Assembly (NCBI RefSeq): GCF_001426085.1
Contig: NZ_LMRR01000010.1
Span: 1 to 64,000 of the forward strand
Source: Rhodococcus sp. Leaf278
Lineage (GTDB): Bacteria; Actinomycetota; Actinomycetes; Mycobacteriales; Mycobacteriaceae
Reading direction: 5' to 3'
DNA length: 64,000 nt
Shown here: piece after piece, positions 1-8,599 of the stretch
Layout of the letters: each line of letters starts with the position of its first letter
Position numbering within the stretch: position 1 is the stretch's first letter
Position numbers and translations under genes: made by a program
Notes under the pieces: generated by a model
Database searches by the model: none
Seen by the model: only the letters and a program-made list of their open reading frames with translations
What the model was told of the DNA's origin: nothing

Positions 1-415
1 TCCTTCGCGAACTGACCGCCCGCTCGAATCTACGGGTCATCCTGACGGGTGCCGGCAGAGGGGGAACGATCGTGCACCCGTGGCAGTACGTCCTATTGCG
101 ACATCGATCATCATGTTGTCCGTTCCCCGCGTTCACGCCGACTGTCTCACGATCAGCCTGGCAAAGAACGAATTGCGACCAGAACGGAGCAATTCCGCGC
201 GCCTCTGGCAAACGCGCGCGCATTTGCCGGAGGCTGGACGCGACTCGCGCTGTCACCCGCACCCGGCGACATGGCGGAGCCTTGGCGAATCTCCAGCACA
301 CTGTCGACTCGACTGTGATCGATCGCAAAGGTGCGCAAATCTGACGATTGCTCAGTTCTGAGGCTGATCCAATTCAGAGAACTCGACACAGCGCCGGAGC
401 AGCTGGAGGTTCGAC
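1..415. other. Left-edge stretch with no supported gene
   Basis: The open frames here overlap on both strands, have no ribosome binding site and resemble no family I know, so I call no gene. The only structure I see is a copy of a short dispersed repeat (188-231). The last part is the leader of the following gene and carries a GGAGG motif six bases before its ATG. Confidence 0.5.
188..231 (+). repeat. Dispersed intergenic repeat, copy 1
   Basis: A segment of about 44 bases with the core AACGCGCGCGCATTTGC, preceded by ATTCCGCGCGC. It aligns with 4996-5038 in the same orientation (ATTCCGCTCGC, then AACGCGCGCGCGTTTGC) and with 4947-4990 in the opposite orientation. The inner GGCAAA...TTTGCC is itself palindromic. 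All three copies are intergenic. The origin is unknown; it could be a small non-autonomous palindromic element. Confidence 0.6.
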
Positions 416-952
416 ATGACGGTGATCGACCAACCAACGGACCTGTCTCCTGTGGCCGTTCCAGCTATTGCAGACAAGGTCGGGTGCCACTATCGACCGC
501 CGAACGATTACGAGGTGGGTCGCGAACAAATTCGAGAGTTCGCCCGTTCGGTCCACGACGACCACCCCGCCCATCGCCTGGAATCAGCGGCAGCTGCGCT
601 GGGGTATTCCACGCTGATCGCCCCGGTCACCTTCGTCAGCGTCATCGGCACGAGGCTATTGCCGGAGTTGTTCGCGCACTTGCTGATCGGCTATTCCGTC
701 AGCGATGTCCTGCACACCGATCAACAGATCCTGATCTGCCGTCCGATGCAGGTCGGCGACCGCGTCAGCTCCGACCTGTGCTTGGAATCGTTTCGCCAAT
801 CCTCGGGAAGCGACGTGATGGTCACCTGCACCACCCTCACCGATCAACGAGGCGACGAATTAGCCGTCACTCGAACTACATTCGTAGCCCGGACAGGTGG
901 ATACACCGAACCCGCGATAGCCACCGCGCTTCGCAATCTCATGCGTAGCTGA
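416..952 (+). CDS. MaoC-type hot-dog dehydratase, HadA/HadC-like
   Basis: A 178-residue protein with the single hot-dog fold of the UPF0336/MaoC N-terminal dehydratase group. The stretch YEVGREQIREFARSV, followed by LGYSTLIAPVTF and later VDQ-like HTDQQI and VGDRV motifs, matches the accessory subunits of mycolic-acid (3R)-hydroxyacyl-ACP dehydratases (HadA and HadC of mycobacteria, about 160 residues). Those subunits contribute substrate binding and need a HadB partner for catalysis. No HadB-like gene is adjacent, so this is a stand-alone paralogue whose substrate cannot be inferred. The ATG is supported by GGAGG six bases upstream. The family call is firm; a role in mycolate synthesis is only a possibility. 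Confidence 0.75.
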   Translation: MTVIDQPTDLSPVAVPAIADKVGCHYRPPNDYEVGREQIREFARSVHDDHPAHRLESAAAALGYSTLIAPVTFVSVIGTRLLPELFAHLLIGYSVSDVLHTDQQILICRPMQVGDRVSSDLCLESFRQSSGSDVMVTCTTLTDQRGDELAVTRTTFVARTGGYTEPAIATALRNLMRS

Positions 953-973
953 GCCGATTTCACAGCCGGTGTG

Positions 974-1750
974 TCACGACGGGTCCGTCCTGTTGCGAAT
1001 GGACAGGGCCGCAGCGGACGACCGGATGTGTTCTTCGGCCGACGTCATGGCGAGCTCCGCGTCGCCGGCTTCGACGGCGGCCAGAATCTGCCGATGTTCG
1101 GCATTCAGCGTGTCGGCCAACGACTCCCAATCCTCGATCTCCAACAGCGCGGCGAGGATGGGCGCACGCATCGATTCCCGGATTGCTGCCGTGAGCGAGG
1201 CAACGAAGTCGTTGCCCGAGGCCTCGGCCAAGGCGATGTGAAAATTCGTGTCGGCGTCGTTGAAGACCTCTCGGGCGACACCCCGCGCGGCCATGATGTC
1301 CACGGCCTGCCTCGCCTGCTCGAGCTTGTCCTGATCGGGGGCCACGGCGGCGAGGTGGACGCTGGCCCGCTCGAGTGCCACTCGCGTGCTGATCAAGTCG
1401 TCGATCCGAAAATTGGCCAGCGCCACGTGCAGGCGAAGGAGACGTGTGAGCGCGGGCCGCGGCAGAGCCGCAACGAACGTGCCGGCTCCTGGACCCGAAC
1501 CCGGTGACGACCGGAGAATTCCGCTGCTTTCGAGGACGCGAACAGCTTCCCGCACCCCCGCACGGCTGACATCGAGTTGAGCTGCGAACTCGCGCTCGGG
1601 CGGTAGCGGATCTCCGACGCGGAGGTCGCCGGCCATGATGCGCTCCTCGATTGCATCGATGACCAACTCGTGCGCGCGGGCGCGACGGACCGGCTTCCAC
1701 GACAGCGGTTCGTTCTGCGCCCGTCCAGCATCGTCAGCCATATGGGTCAT
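974..1750 (-). CDS. lldR: FadR-subfamily GntR regulator, probable lactate-responsive LldR
   Basis: A 258-residue regulator. Residues about 15-85 form the winged HTH of the GntR family (LVIDAIEERIMAGDLRVGD, LPPEREFAAQLDVSRAGVREA). The rest is an all-helical FCD ligand domain, including the metal-binding pattern around FHIALAEASGN and EHRQIL. It is transcribed away from a lactate permease and lactate dehydrogenase, the arrangement expected for an LldR-type repressor released by L-lactate. A TGGTCAGACCT operator lies in the shared promoter region. The start at 1750 has no clear ribosome binding site and the ATG at 1741 is an equal alternative. The family is certain; the lactate ligand is inferred from context. 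Confidence 0.85.
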   Translation of the reverse strand: MTHMADDAGRAQNEPLSWKPVRRARAHELVIDAIEERIMAGDLRVGDPLPPEREFAAQLDVSRAGVREAVRVLESSGILRSSPGSGPGAGTFVAALPRPALTRLLRLHVALANFRIDDLISTRVALERASVHLAAVAPDQDKLEQARQAVDIMAARGVAREVFNDADTNFHIALAEASGNDFVASLTAAIRESMRAPILAALLEIEDWESLADTLNAEHRQILAAVEAGDAELAMTSAEEHIRSSAAALSIRNRTDPS

Positions 1751-1782
1751 CCAACCAGAAGAAGGTTTGTGCCTTCAGCCTC

Positions 1783-1830
1783 TTGACCCCACTGAGTGTG
1801 ATCCATATCATTCTTCGTGTGGTCAGACCT
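1783..1830 (+). promoter_or_regulatory. lctP promoter with LldR-like operator
   Basis: TTGACC at 1783-1788 and TATCAT at 1806-1811 are separated by exactly 17 bases, a good sigma-A-type promoter. Immediately downstream, over the expected start site, lies TGGTCAGACCT (1820-1830), with a perfect GGTC-A-GACC core. It matches the TNGTNNNACNA site of FadR-type lactate regulators such as corynebacterial LldR except at the last base. This position suits repression by blocking the start site. A weaker CRP-like sequence, TGTGATCCATATCATT (1797-1812), overlaps the -10 region and is unproven. Confidence 0.7.
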
Positions 1831-1862
1831 CACACACCTTGAAGGTCTCGAATGGAGCAGCT

Positions 1863-3548
1863 GTGTACACACCCGAACTTCAACCGCTCGCGGGCAGCAT
1901 CGGATTGTCCGCAGCGGTGGCATGCCTGCCGCTGCTGACGGTCTTCGTCGCGCTGGGCGTCCTGCGATGGAAAGCGCACTTCGCCGGATTGGCCGGACTC
2001 GCCGTCGCTCTGGTGGTCGCGATCTTCGCGTACGACATGCCGGTGAACCTGGCCGGGCTGTCTGCCACACAGGGCTTCGTCTTCGGGTTGTTCCCGATCG
2101 TGTGGATCGTGATCTGCGCGATCTGGTTGTACGAGTTGACGGTGGCGAGCGGACGATTCGACGACCTCCGCCGCATCATCGACGCGATCTCCGACGACCC
2201 CCGCATCCAGGCCATCATCATCGCGTTCGGCTTCGGCGGGCTACTCGAAGCTCTCGCAGGATTCGGTGCTCCCGTCGCCATCACGGGCGTCATGCTCCTG
2301 GCCGTCGGCTTCGCTCCGATGCGCGCGGCCGTCGTCGTGCTGCTGGCCAACACCGCGCCGGTTGCCTTCGGTGCCATCGGCATTCCGATCCTGACCGCGG
2401 GCAACCTGACCGGCATCGACTATCACGAGATCGGCGCGTACGTGGGGCATCAGACCCCGTTCATCGCCCTGTTCGTACCGCTCTTCATCGCGTTCTTGAC
2501 CGATGGTCGACGCGGCGTCTCCCAGACGTGGCCGGTTGCCCTGGCCGTCGGCGTCGTGTTCGCCGTCGCACAGTGGGTCAGCGCAACCTGGATCTCGGTC
2601 GAGTTGACCGACATCATCGCCTCACTTGCGGGCATCGCCGCCGCAGTCGTCGTCCTCCGGTTCTGGAAGCCGGCCGGATCCGACGAAGCCCGCGAGCGCA
2701 TTCTCCTGGCCCGAGATGCCGACCTCGATTCGGGCAGCTCCGGCAGTGCCCCGATCACGCCGGCACCCGTCGCCACCCGCACACTCGAGGCCGCTCCCCT
2801 GACGGCACAGCGCGTGTGGCTGGCACTGTTCCCCTATCTGCTGATCATCGCGGTGTTCTCCGTGGCCAAACTGTGGTCCCCGGTCACTCGATTCCTGGCA
2901 TCGACCGACATCGCCGTACCGTGGCCCGGTCTCGACGGCAACATCCTCACCGCCGCCGGTTCCCCGGCCACCACCACCATCTACAAGTTCACCTGGCTGT
3001 CGACGCCGGGAACACTGCTCCTGATCTGCGGTGTGATCGTGGCCGCCGTCTATCGCGTCAGCGCCCCCGATGCTGCCCGCCTGTTCGGAGCCACTCTGAT
3101 CAAACTCCGATTCTCCGCACTCACAGTCGGCGCGGTTCTCGCGCTCGCCTACGTGATGAACCAGTCGGGGCAGACCATCACCATCGGCACCTGGATTGCC
3201 GGCACCGGCGCGTTGTTCGCCTATCTCTCCCCGATTCTCGGATGGCTGGGAACTGCGGTCACCGGTTCGGACACCAGCGCGAACGCCCTGTTCGCGACGC
3301 TGCAGCAAACTGCGGCGATCAACGCCGGCATCGACCCCACCCTGCTGGTCGCCGCCAACACCTCGGGTGGTGTGGTGGGAAAGATGATCAGCCCGCAGAA
3401 TCTCGCCATCGCCGCGACCGCGGTGGGCTTGATCGGACGAGAGTCCGAGATATTCAGAAAAGTCATCTGGTGGAGTCTCGGCCTACTGCTTGCCATCTGC
3501 CTCCTGGTCGGACTCCAGAGTTCGGTACTGGCCTGGATGCTCCCCTGA
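1863..3548 (+). CDS. lctP: L-lactate permease
   Basis: A 561-residue integral membrane protein of the LctP/GlcA family, which takes up lactate (and glycolate) with protons. Many hydrophobic helices alternate with short loops. Family landmarks are GGLLEALAGFGAPVAI near residue 125 and the C-terminal GSDTSANALFATLQ and GKMISPQNLAIA motifs. I chose the GTG at 1863, giving VYTPELQPLAGS, because it has a GGAG-like sequence just upstream and gives a length close to the usual 550; the open frame extends further upstream with non-membrane sequence. It is followed 51 bases later by a lactate dehydrogenase gene, so uptake and oxidation are co-expressed. Confidence 0.93.
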   Translation: MYTPELQPLAGSIGLSAAVACLPLLTVFVALGVLRWKAHFAGLAGLAVALVVAIFAYDMPVNLAGLSATQGFVFGLFPIVWIVICAIWLYELTVASGRFDDLRRIIDAISDDPRIQAIIIAFGFGGLLEALAGFGAPVAITGVMLLAVGFAPMRAAVVVLLANTAPVAFGAIGIPILTAGNLTGIDYHEIGAYVGHQTPFIALFVPLFIAFLTDGRRGVSQTWPVALAVGVVFAVAQWVSATWISVELTDIIASLAGIAAAVVVLRFWKPAGSDEARERILLARDADLDSGSSGSAPITPAPVATRTLEAAPLTAQRVWLALFPYLLIIAVFSVAKLWSPVTRFLASTDIAVPWPGLDGNILTAAGSPATTTIYKFTWLSTPGTLLLICGVIVAAVYRVSAPDAARLFGATLIKLRFSALTVGAVLALAYVMNQSGQTITIGTWIAGTGALFAYLSPILGWLGTAVTGSDTSANALFATLQQTAAINAGIDPTLLVAANTSGGVVGKMISPQNLAIAATAVGLIGRESEIFRKVIWWSLGLLLAICLLVGLQSSVLAWMLP

Positions 3549-3599
3549 CCCGTCGTCGACCCCACTCAGCGCAACACTGCACAGAATCGAGACCATGAC

Positions 3600-4862
3600 A
3601 TGCCCATCACCCGGCAGATGCCCAAAGCCACCGACCTGCGCGAGGTCCTCTCGTTCAAGAAACCAGATCTGAACCTGCGTCGCCGACGCCTCAACGCCGC
3701 ACTGACCATCGACGATCTCCGTACCATCGCCCGTCGACGCACCCCACGCGCGGCATTCGACTACACCGACGGTGCCGCCGACGCCGAGATCTCGCTCTCG
3801 CGGGCTCGTCAGGCCTTCCGCGACGTCGAATTCCACCCCTCGATCCTGCGGGACGTCTCCCACGTCGACACCTCGACCACGGTGTTCGGCGGGCCGTCCG
3901 CGCTCCCGTTCGGCATCGCCCCGACGGGATTCACCCGCCTGATGCAGACCGAGGGTGAGTACGCCGGATCTGCCGCGGCCGGAGCCGCTGGAATTCCGTT
4001 CTGCCTCTCGACCCTGGGAACCACGTCGATCGAGGACGTCAAGGCCACCAACCCGAACGGTCGAAACTGGTTCCAGCTCTACGTCATGCGAGACCGCGAC
4101 ATCTCGTTCGGTTTGGTCGAACGCGCCGCGAAGGCAGGCTTCGACACCCTCCTGTTCACGGTCGACACGCCGGTCGCCGGGTCGCGTCTGCGGGACAAGC
4201 GCAACGGATTCTCCATCCCGCCGCAGCTGACCGCATCGACGATCGCCAACGCCATCCCGCGTCCGTGGTGGTGGTGGGACTTCCTCACCACCGCCAAGCT
4301 CGAGTTCGCCTCGCTGTCTTCTACCGGCGGCACGGTCGGAGAGCTGCTCAATTCTGCGATGGATCCGTCGATCTCGTTCGAGGATCTCGACGTCATCCGT
4401 AGCATCTGGCCCGGCAAACTGGTCGTCAAAGGTGTTCAATCGGTGGCGGATTCGGCTCGCCTCGCCGAACTGGGAGTCGACGGCATCATCCTGTCGAACC
4501 ACGGAGGCCGACAACTCGATCGCGCTCCTGTCCCCTTCCATCTGCTGCCGCAGGTCGTGAGCGAAGTGGGATCCGACTTCGAGGTAGCTGTCGACACGGG
4601 CATCATGCACGGCGCCGATATCGTCGCCTCGATCGCGATGGGGGCGTCGTTCACCCTCGTCGGCCGGGCGTATCTCTACGGCCTGATGGCAGGCGGCCGC
4701 GAGGGCGTCGACCGGATGATCGACATCCTGCGCGAAGAAATCGTGCGCACCATGCAACTGCTGCAGGTCAATTCGCTTGCGGAACTCACCCCGGAGCACG
4801 TCACTCAGCTGACTCGATTCGCTCCCCTGCAGTCAGGTGTACGTACGTTGACGCCGCGCTGA
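3600..4862 (+). CDS. lldD: FMN-dependent L-lactate dehydrogenase (alpha-hydroxy-acid oxidizing enzyme)
   Basis: A 420-residue TIM-barrel flavoenzyme oxidising L-lactate to pyruvate and passing electrons to the respiratory chain. The N-terminal [11 protein letters not shown], the FMN-contacting PTGF and WFQLYV segments, the lysine in LVVKGV and the active-site SNHGGRQLD (catalytic His) are all present, as is the C-terminal phosphate-binding VGRAYLYG. Length matches actinobacterial LldD2 (about 414). It sits directly after the permease in a two-gene operon, so it completes a lactate-to-pyruvate route. A mycofactocin-linked or glycolate-specific function is less likely given the neighbours. Confidence 0.92.
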   Translation: MPITRQMPKATDLREVLSFKKPDLNLRRRRLNAALTIDDLRTIARRRTPRAAFDYTDGAADAEISLSRARQAFRDVEFHPSILRDVSHVDTSTTVFGGPSALPFGIAPTGFTRLMQTEGEYAGSAAAGAAGIPFCLSTLGTTSIEDVKATNPNGRNWFQLYVMRDRDISFGLVERAAKAGFDTLLFTVDTPVAGSRLRDKRNGFSIPPQLTASTIANAIPRPWWWWDFLTTAKLEFASLSSTGGTVGELLNSAMDPSISFEDLDVIRSIWPGKLVVKGVQSVADSARLAELGVDGIILSNHGGRQLDRAPVPFHLLPQVVSEVGSDFEVAVDTGIMHGADIVASIAMGASFTLVGRAYLYGLMAGGREGVDRMIDILREEIVRTMQLLQVNSLAELTPEHVTQLTRFAPLQSGVRTLTPR

Positions 4863-4946
4863 CCGCTGCAACGGCTTGACGAGGTGGCGTTCGCGTTCGG
4901 GTTCGGGGCCGCCGGGTTCGGGGCCGGTGGGCCTCCGGGTTCGACG

Positions 4947-5038
4947 CAATTGCGCGCGCGTTTGCCAAACGCACGCGAGATCGCCGGCCGGAGACAGGCT
5001 ATTCCGCTCGCACCTGACGAACGCGCGCGCGTTTGCGG
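4947..5038. repeat. Inverted pair of the dispersed repeat between convergent genes
   Basis: The 243-base gap between the convergent lldD and tad operon contains two copies of the repeat also found at 188-231. The copy at 4947-4990 is inverted (GCGCGCGTTTGCCAAACGC) and the copy at 4996-5038 is direct (ATTCCGC then AACGCGCGCGCGTTTGC). Head-to-head copies can fold into a long hairpin that could act as a two-way terminator. The following bases (about 5039-5100) are GC-rich with short GGCGGAC-type reiterations. No gene is seen in the gap. Confidence 0.6.
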
Positions 5039-5105
5039 ACTCGGGCGGGCGGACTCGGCCGGGCGGACTCGGCCAGGCGGATCAGGCGGACGGGCGGACG
5101 AACCC

Positions 5106-5471
5106 TCACCCCGGCCCCGCCCGCGCCGTCGCGATGGCGTCGGACATTCCGAATCGCCCGAGGAACACCGGTTGCCCCACAGTCACGATCACGTCCCATT
5201 CGTCGATCGTGCACTCCCGCAACTGAGTCCCCATCCGCACCGCCAACCCCCGCGCCGATTCACACGCATCCGCCACCCCGCGGTCGAGTGCGCCCGCACC
5301 GGCCAACGCAGCGAGATCGGCCGCCGACTGCGCCTGATGACGAGCACCCACCGCCGATCCGACGTGGATCACCATCACGACGACGGTGATCAACGCCGAC
5401 ATCGTCAGAGCCGCCAACACCGTCGCACCACCCTCGTCACCACGCAACGACCACCGGAAATCGAGTCTCAT
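5106..5471 (-). CDS. TadE-like membrane protein, Rv3654c type
   Basis: A 121-residue protein with a short basic N-terminus, a single hydrophobic segment (ATVLAALTMSALITVVVMVI, about residues 15-35) and a small soluble tail with QAQSAADLAALAGA. This is the signature of the TadE-like proteins of the actinobacterial helicase/secretion neighbourhood (the Rv3654c group). They are probably pilin-like minor components of the Tad machine, exposed outside the membrane. The ATG at 5471 overlaps the TGA of the preceding gene (ATGA), so translation is coupled. It is the last gene of the operon; the dispersed-repeat hairpin lies beyond. Confidence 0.8.
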   Translation of the reverse strand: MRLDFRWSLRGDEGGATVLAALTMSALITVVVMVIHVGSAVGARHQAQSAADLAALAGAGALDRGVADACESARGLAVRMGTQLRECTIDEWDVIVTVGQPVFLGRFGMSDAIATARAGPG

Positions 5472-5779
5472 TCCACTGCAACCGGTTCCGCAGCAGCAAC
5501 CGCCTCCGCCGACAACGTCAATCCCGGCAGCGGACTCTCGACCTCCACCCGCGCGACGAAGAACTCGCCATCCTCGATCACCGTGACCCGCGCACCGTCC
5601 GGCGCAACCCTCTCCCCCACCGACACAGCCCGGGCCGCATCCCCTCGGGCCGCCAATCGAGCAGCCTCCCTCGCAGCATCGACACAGCCGATGTACATGG
5701 TGACCGACACGATCGCCCCGATACACACCACGATCACCGCGACGATGGACGCGATCGCGAACGCCGCCTCCACCGTCAC
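5468..5779 (-). CDS. tadE: TadE-family minor pilin
   Basis: A roughly 103-residue protein starting near GAVTVEAAFAIASIVAVIVV, the conserved TadE N-terminal E-x-A-x transmembrane segment, followed by CVDAAREAARLAARGD and a small extracellular domain. TadE proteins are pseudopilins needed for Flp pilus assembly. The start is uncertain: no ATG exists between the upstream pilin gene and this motif. The GTG at 5779 is the likeliest codon, leaving about 24 bases after the pilin stop; a non-standard start further upstream is possible. The next gene begins inside its stop codon. Confidence 0.75.
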   Translation of the reverse strand: MTVEAAFAIASIVAVIVVCIGAIVSVTMYIGCVDAAREAARLAARGDAARAVSVGERVAPDGARVTVIEDGEFFVARVEVESPLPGLTLSAEAVAAAEPVAVE

Positions 5780-5802
5780 GGCACCGTCGTCACCGGTCGC
5801 GA

Positions 5803-6006
5803 TCAGACGGCAGTGTTCAACGCTCGATCGATGATCCCCGTCAACGCCGTCACGATGCTGTCCCCCGTCACCACGGTGTACAACACCGCTCCGAATGCCG
5901 CGGCCGCGATGGTCCCGATCGCGTACTCCGCGGTCGACATGCCATCGTCCTCCACTCCGAACAGAACGATTCGAGTCTTCAACTGCTGCAGTGCGTTCCC
6001 TATCAT
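5803..6006 (-). CDS. Flp-type major pilin, DUF4244 family
   Basis: A 67-residue prepilin. The motif DDG-MSTAEYAIGTIAAAAFG fits the Flp prepilin rule: cleavage after Gly, Glu at +5 and Tyr at +6, then a hydrophobic helix of about 20 residues. The leader is about 22 residues. It corresponds to Rv3656c of M. tuberculosis and would polymerise into a thin pilus. It has its own strong ribosome binding site (GGGAGG about ten bases before the ATG) and a hairpin upstream, unlike the other tad genes, which are coupled by overlap. That fits higher expression of the structural subunit. Confidence 0.85.
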   Translation of the reverse strand: MIGNALQQLKTRIVLFGVEDDGMSTAEYAIGTIAAAAFGAVLYTVVTGDSIVTALTGIIDRALNTAV

Positions 6007-6027
6007 GTTGCTTCCCCTCCCAATGCT

Positions 6028-6050
6028 CCGGTACGGCGTTTCCGCACCGG
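6028..6050 (-). promoter_or_regulatory. Hairpin ahead of the pilin gene
   Basis: In the 63-base gap between tadC and the pilin gene, CCGGT-a-CGG pairs with CCG-c-ACCGG (eight pairs, one mismatch) around a five-base loop. It lies about 22 bases before the pilin start and its GGGAGG. Such an element could protect a processed, pilin-rich 3' transcript. That role is inferred. Confidence 0.45.
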
Positions 6051-6069
6051 AAATCTCGATATGCGGCCA

Positions 6070-6642
6070 TCAGAGCAGACCGCCGCCCAGCACGTTGCCC
6101 GCCAGGCCGATCACCACTGGGATGATCCCGAGACAGATGAAGGCCGGCAGAAAGCACAGACCCAGTGGCCCGCTGATCAGCACGCCCGCGCGTTCGGCCG
6201 CAGCGGCCGACGCGTCCTCGGCGCGAGTTCGTTGTGTCGCAGCCAGTTCCGTCATCGCCGACGCCATGGACGACCCGGCCCGGGCCGATCGGCGCGCCAT
6301 CCTGGCCAAAGCCTCGGTCTCCGGATCGTGCGCGACGGCATCCCACGCAGTCTCGGCATCGGCCCCCAATTCGAGCAGGTCGGCGGCTTTGCGCAACGCG
6401 ATCCCGAACGAGGCGGGGGCGGACTGCGCCGCGGCGGTAGCGGCCGTTGCGATCGGAAGCCCCGATCGCAAGCATGCGGCGAGCAGGTCGAATGTTGTCG
6501 CTACCGCGAGTGGGTCGGGTCTCGAAGCGTCGACGGTGTCGGGCTCGGCACTGGCATCGGGTGTATGTCTGCGAAGCCCGCCGCCGACCGAGGGCATAGC
6601 GACCAATGCCGTTGCCAGACAGAGGACTGCAGCCCACATCAT
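6070..6642 (-). CDS. tadC: Tad inner-membrane platform protein TadC-like
   Basis: A 190-residue member of the type II secretion F family. It has an N-terminal hydrophobic segment (MMWAAVLCLATALVAM), the T2SSF core around ATTFDLLAACLRSGLPI and AWDAVAHDPETEALARMARRSARAGSS, and hydrophobic C-terminal helices (GPLGLCFLPAFICLGIIPVVIG). With TadB it forms the platform that transmits force from the TadA ATPase to the pilus. The ATG at 6642 overlaps the tadB TGA. It is shorter than proteobacterial TadC (about 300), as is usual for actinobacterial versions. Confidence 0.82.
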   Translation of the reverse strand: MMWAAVLCLATALVAMPSVGGGLRRHTPDASAEPDTVDASRPDPLAVATTFDLLAACLRSGLPIATAATAAAQSAPASFGIALRKAADLLELGADAETAWDAVAHDPETEALARMARRSARAGSSMASAMTELAATQRTRAEDASAAAAERAGVLISGPLGLCFLPAFICLGIIPVVIGLAGNVLGGGLL

Positions 6643-7418
6643 GTCATCACCTTGCCGGTGATCGCGTCGGTCCACAGCAGGCCCGCACAGCCGAGTGCCG
6701 TGCCGATACACAGCAGAATCCCGCCTATGCCACCGCCGAGCAGAATCTGAAGCGGATTCGCCCCCATCAACTGTCCGAGCGCAACTCCGAGGAGCGGCAG
6801 ACCTGCCAGCACCAACGCAGTAGCCCGCGCACCGGCCAGCGACGCTTCGGTTCGTTCACGAAACCGTCTGCGCCCCAGCATGTCCTCGCGCACAGCATCC
6901 AATAACTCGGCCAGCGCCAGTCCATGCTCGTCGGCCACCCGCCACGCTGCCGCCACCCGGCCGAGCTCGGCGTCCAGTAGCGAACCGGATGCGGCAATAC
7001 CGTCGGCAGCCCTCCCTCCCAGCCTGGACCGCGATGCCGCGCCGCGGAGCGCAGCCGAGGCGATTCCGCCGCACTCGTCGGCCGCGACCGCGCTGGCCGT
7101 GGCGGGGTGAGATCCCACGCGAAGCTCGCCGACGATGACCTCGACTCCGGTGGCAAGCCAGTGCAATTCGGTCGCACGCCGATCACGTTCGACCCGCCGC
7201 CGATAGCGTCTCCAGCCCGTACCACCAGCCACCGCCGCCGCACTCACGGCCCACACGCCACCGAGCCACCACACCGCACCAGCCGCAAGCAGTGCAGTAC
7301 AGCTCGGCACCAGCCATTTCGGCACTGACGATACCCTGCCCGACCCATGCGAGAGCATTCGAGAACCGTTCGGCCACAACAGCATTGCGGCAGCAAAGAG
7401 CACCAGCACGGACGTCAT
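6639..7418 (-). CDS. tadB: Tad inner-membrane platform protein TadB-like
   Basis: A 259-residue type II secretion F-family membrane protein. Hydrophobic helices lie at the N-terminus (VLVLFAAAMLLW, then LLAAGAVWWLGGVW) and C-terminus (ALVLAGLPLLGVALGQLMG, ILLCIGTALGCAGLLW). Between them is a cytoplasmic T2SSF domain with EVIVGELRVGSHPATA. It corresponds to Rv3658c and should pair with TadC and the TadA ATPase. Its start overlaps the tadA stop by four bases and tadC starts inside its own stop, so platform and motor are made together. Confidence 0.83.
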   Translation of the reverse strand: MTSVLVLFAAAMLLWPNGSRMLSHGSGRVSSVPKWLVPSCTALLAAGAVWWLGGVWAVSAAAVAGGTGWRRYRRRVERDRRATELHWLATGVEVIVGELRVGSHPATASAVAADECGGIASAALRGAASRSRLGGRAADGIAASGSLLDAELGRVAAAWRVADEHGLALAELLDAVREDMLGRRRFRERTEASLAGARATALVLAGLPLLGVALGQLMGANPLQILLGGGIGGILLCIGTALGCAGLLWTDAITGKVMT

Positions 7419-8599
7419 CGGACATCGCCGCAGCGTCGGTCCAGCAGTTCGGACAGTCGCATCCGACCCGGCAGTGCGTCGCTATCCACAGACCAGGCCG
7501 CCGCGATGTGTACCCGTCCGGTCGGATCGACGTCGACCACCCCGATCTCTCGAAGCCGTCGCGTACCGTCCGCGCTGCGATGAACGTGTAGCACCACCTG
7601 GACGGCTGCGGCCAACTGACTGTGCAGCGCATCGCGTCCCATGCCACCCAGCGCTGCAAGGGCTTCGAGACGCGCGGGTACTTCGGCGGGTGAGTTCGCA
7701 TGGATTGTTCCGGCTCCGCCGTCGTGGCCGGTGTTGAGAGCCGTCATCAGGTCGATGACCTCGGCTCCGCGTACCTCACCGACCACGAGCCGATCGGGAC
7801 GCATCCGCAGTGCTTGACGTACCAGTTGCCGCACCGATACCTCCCCCACCCCTTCGACATTGGGTGCGCGAGCCACCAGACGCACAACATGCGGATGTGC
7901 CGGTGCCAACTCGGCCGCGTCCTCCACGCAGACGATCCGTTCGGCCGGATCCACCTCACCCAACAGCGCGGACAGGAGGGTGGTCTTCCCCGCGCCGGTA
8001 CCGCCGACGACCAGGAAGGCCAAGCGTCCCAACACGATCCGGCGTAGCAGCTCGTACCCGTCCTCGGTCACGGCTCCCGATGCACGGAGCGCGGCGAGTC
8101 CCTGCGTCGCCGGTCGCAGGACTCGAAGCGAGACACACGTTCCCCCGCTCGCCACCGGTGCCAGCACAGCGTGGAGCCGGACGCCGAACACGTCCCGCCC
8201 CACTCCGGGCAGCCGACCGTCGACCCAGGGCTGCGCATCGTCGAGTCGACGGCCGGCAGAGAGTGCGAGCCGTTGCGCCAGCCGCCGAACGGCAGCCTCG
8301 TCGACGAAGCGAACTCCGGTGCGCTCGAGTCCTCGACCACGATCGATCCACACCTGATCCGGTGCGGTGACCAGTACGTCGGTCACTCCCGGCTCGGACA
8401 GCAGCGGTTCGAGCGGGCCTGCTCCGGTCAGCTCGGTCTGCAGAACACGGAGGGCTGCAAGCATATCGGTGTCACCGATGACGCCTCCTGCCTCGGCTCG
8501 GATGGCCGCGGCCACGGTCGCCGGAACGGGGGCGTCGGCCGATGCGGCCAGGCGATCACGAACGCGGTCCAGCAGATCCGCGGTGACGACCGCACTCAT
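7415..8599 (-). CDS. tadA: Tad pilus assembly ATPase TadA/CpaF
   Basis: A 394-residue secretion ATPase that powers pilus assembly at the cytoplasmic face. It shows the CpaF N-terminal region ([23 protein letters not shown]), Walker [10 protein letters not shown], the Asp box with CVEDAAEL, the His box/Walker B in [17 protein letters not shown] and [14 protein letters not shown] placed the start at 8599, where ATG overlaps the TGA of the upstream ssd gene. The open frame runs on upstream but only as antisense-like sequence, and this start gives the usual CpaF length. Confidence 0.9.
   Translation of the reverse strand: MSAVVTADLLDRVRDRLAASADAPVPATVAAAIRAEAGGVIGDTDMLAALRVLQTELTGAGPLEPLLSEPGVTDVLVTAPDQVWIDRGRGLERTGVRFVDEAAVRRLAQRLALSAGRRLDDAQPWVDGRLPGVGRDVFGVRLHAVLAPVASGGTCVSLRVLRPATQGLAALRASGAVTEDGYELLRRIVLGRLAFLVVGGTGAGKTTLLSALLGEVDPAERIVCVEDAAELAPAHPHVVRLVARAPNVEGVGEVSVRQLVRQALRMRPDRLVVGEVRGAEVIDLMTALNTGHDGGAGTIHANSPAEVPARLEALAALGGMGRDALHSQLAAAVQVVLHVHRSADGTRRLREIGVVDVDPTGRVHIAAAWSVDSDALPGRMRLSELLDRRCGDVR

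Noticed and set aside
331-948. 205-residue plus-strand frame overlapping the first gene
   Set aside because: Arg/Pro-rich out-of-frame shadow of the dehydratase gene; the frame at 416 has the ribosome binding site and the family match.
1817-3598. 593-residue frame overlapping lctP
   Set aside because: Arg/His-rich composition typical of a shifted frame in GC-rich DNA; lctP in the other frame is a complete membrane protein.
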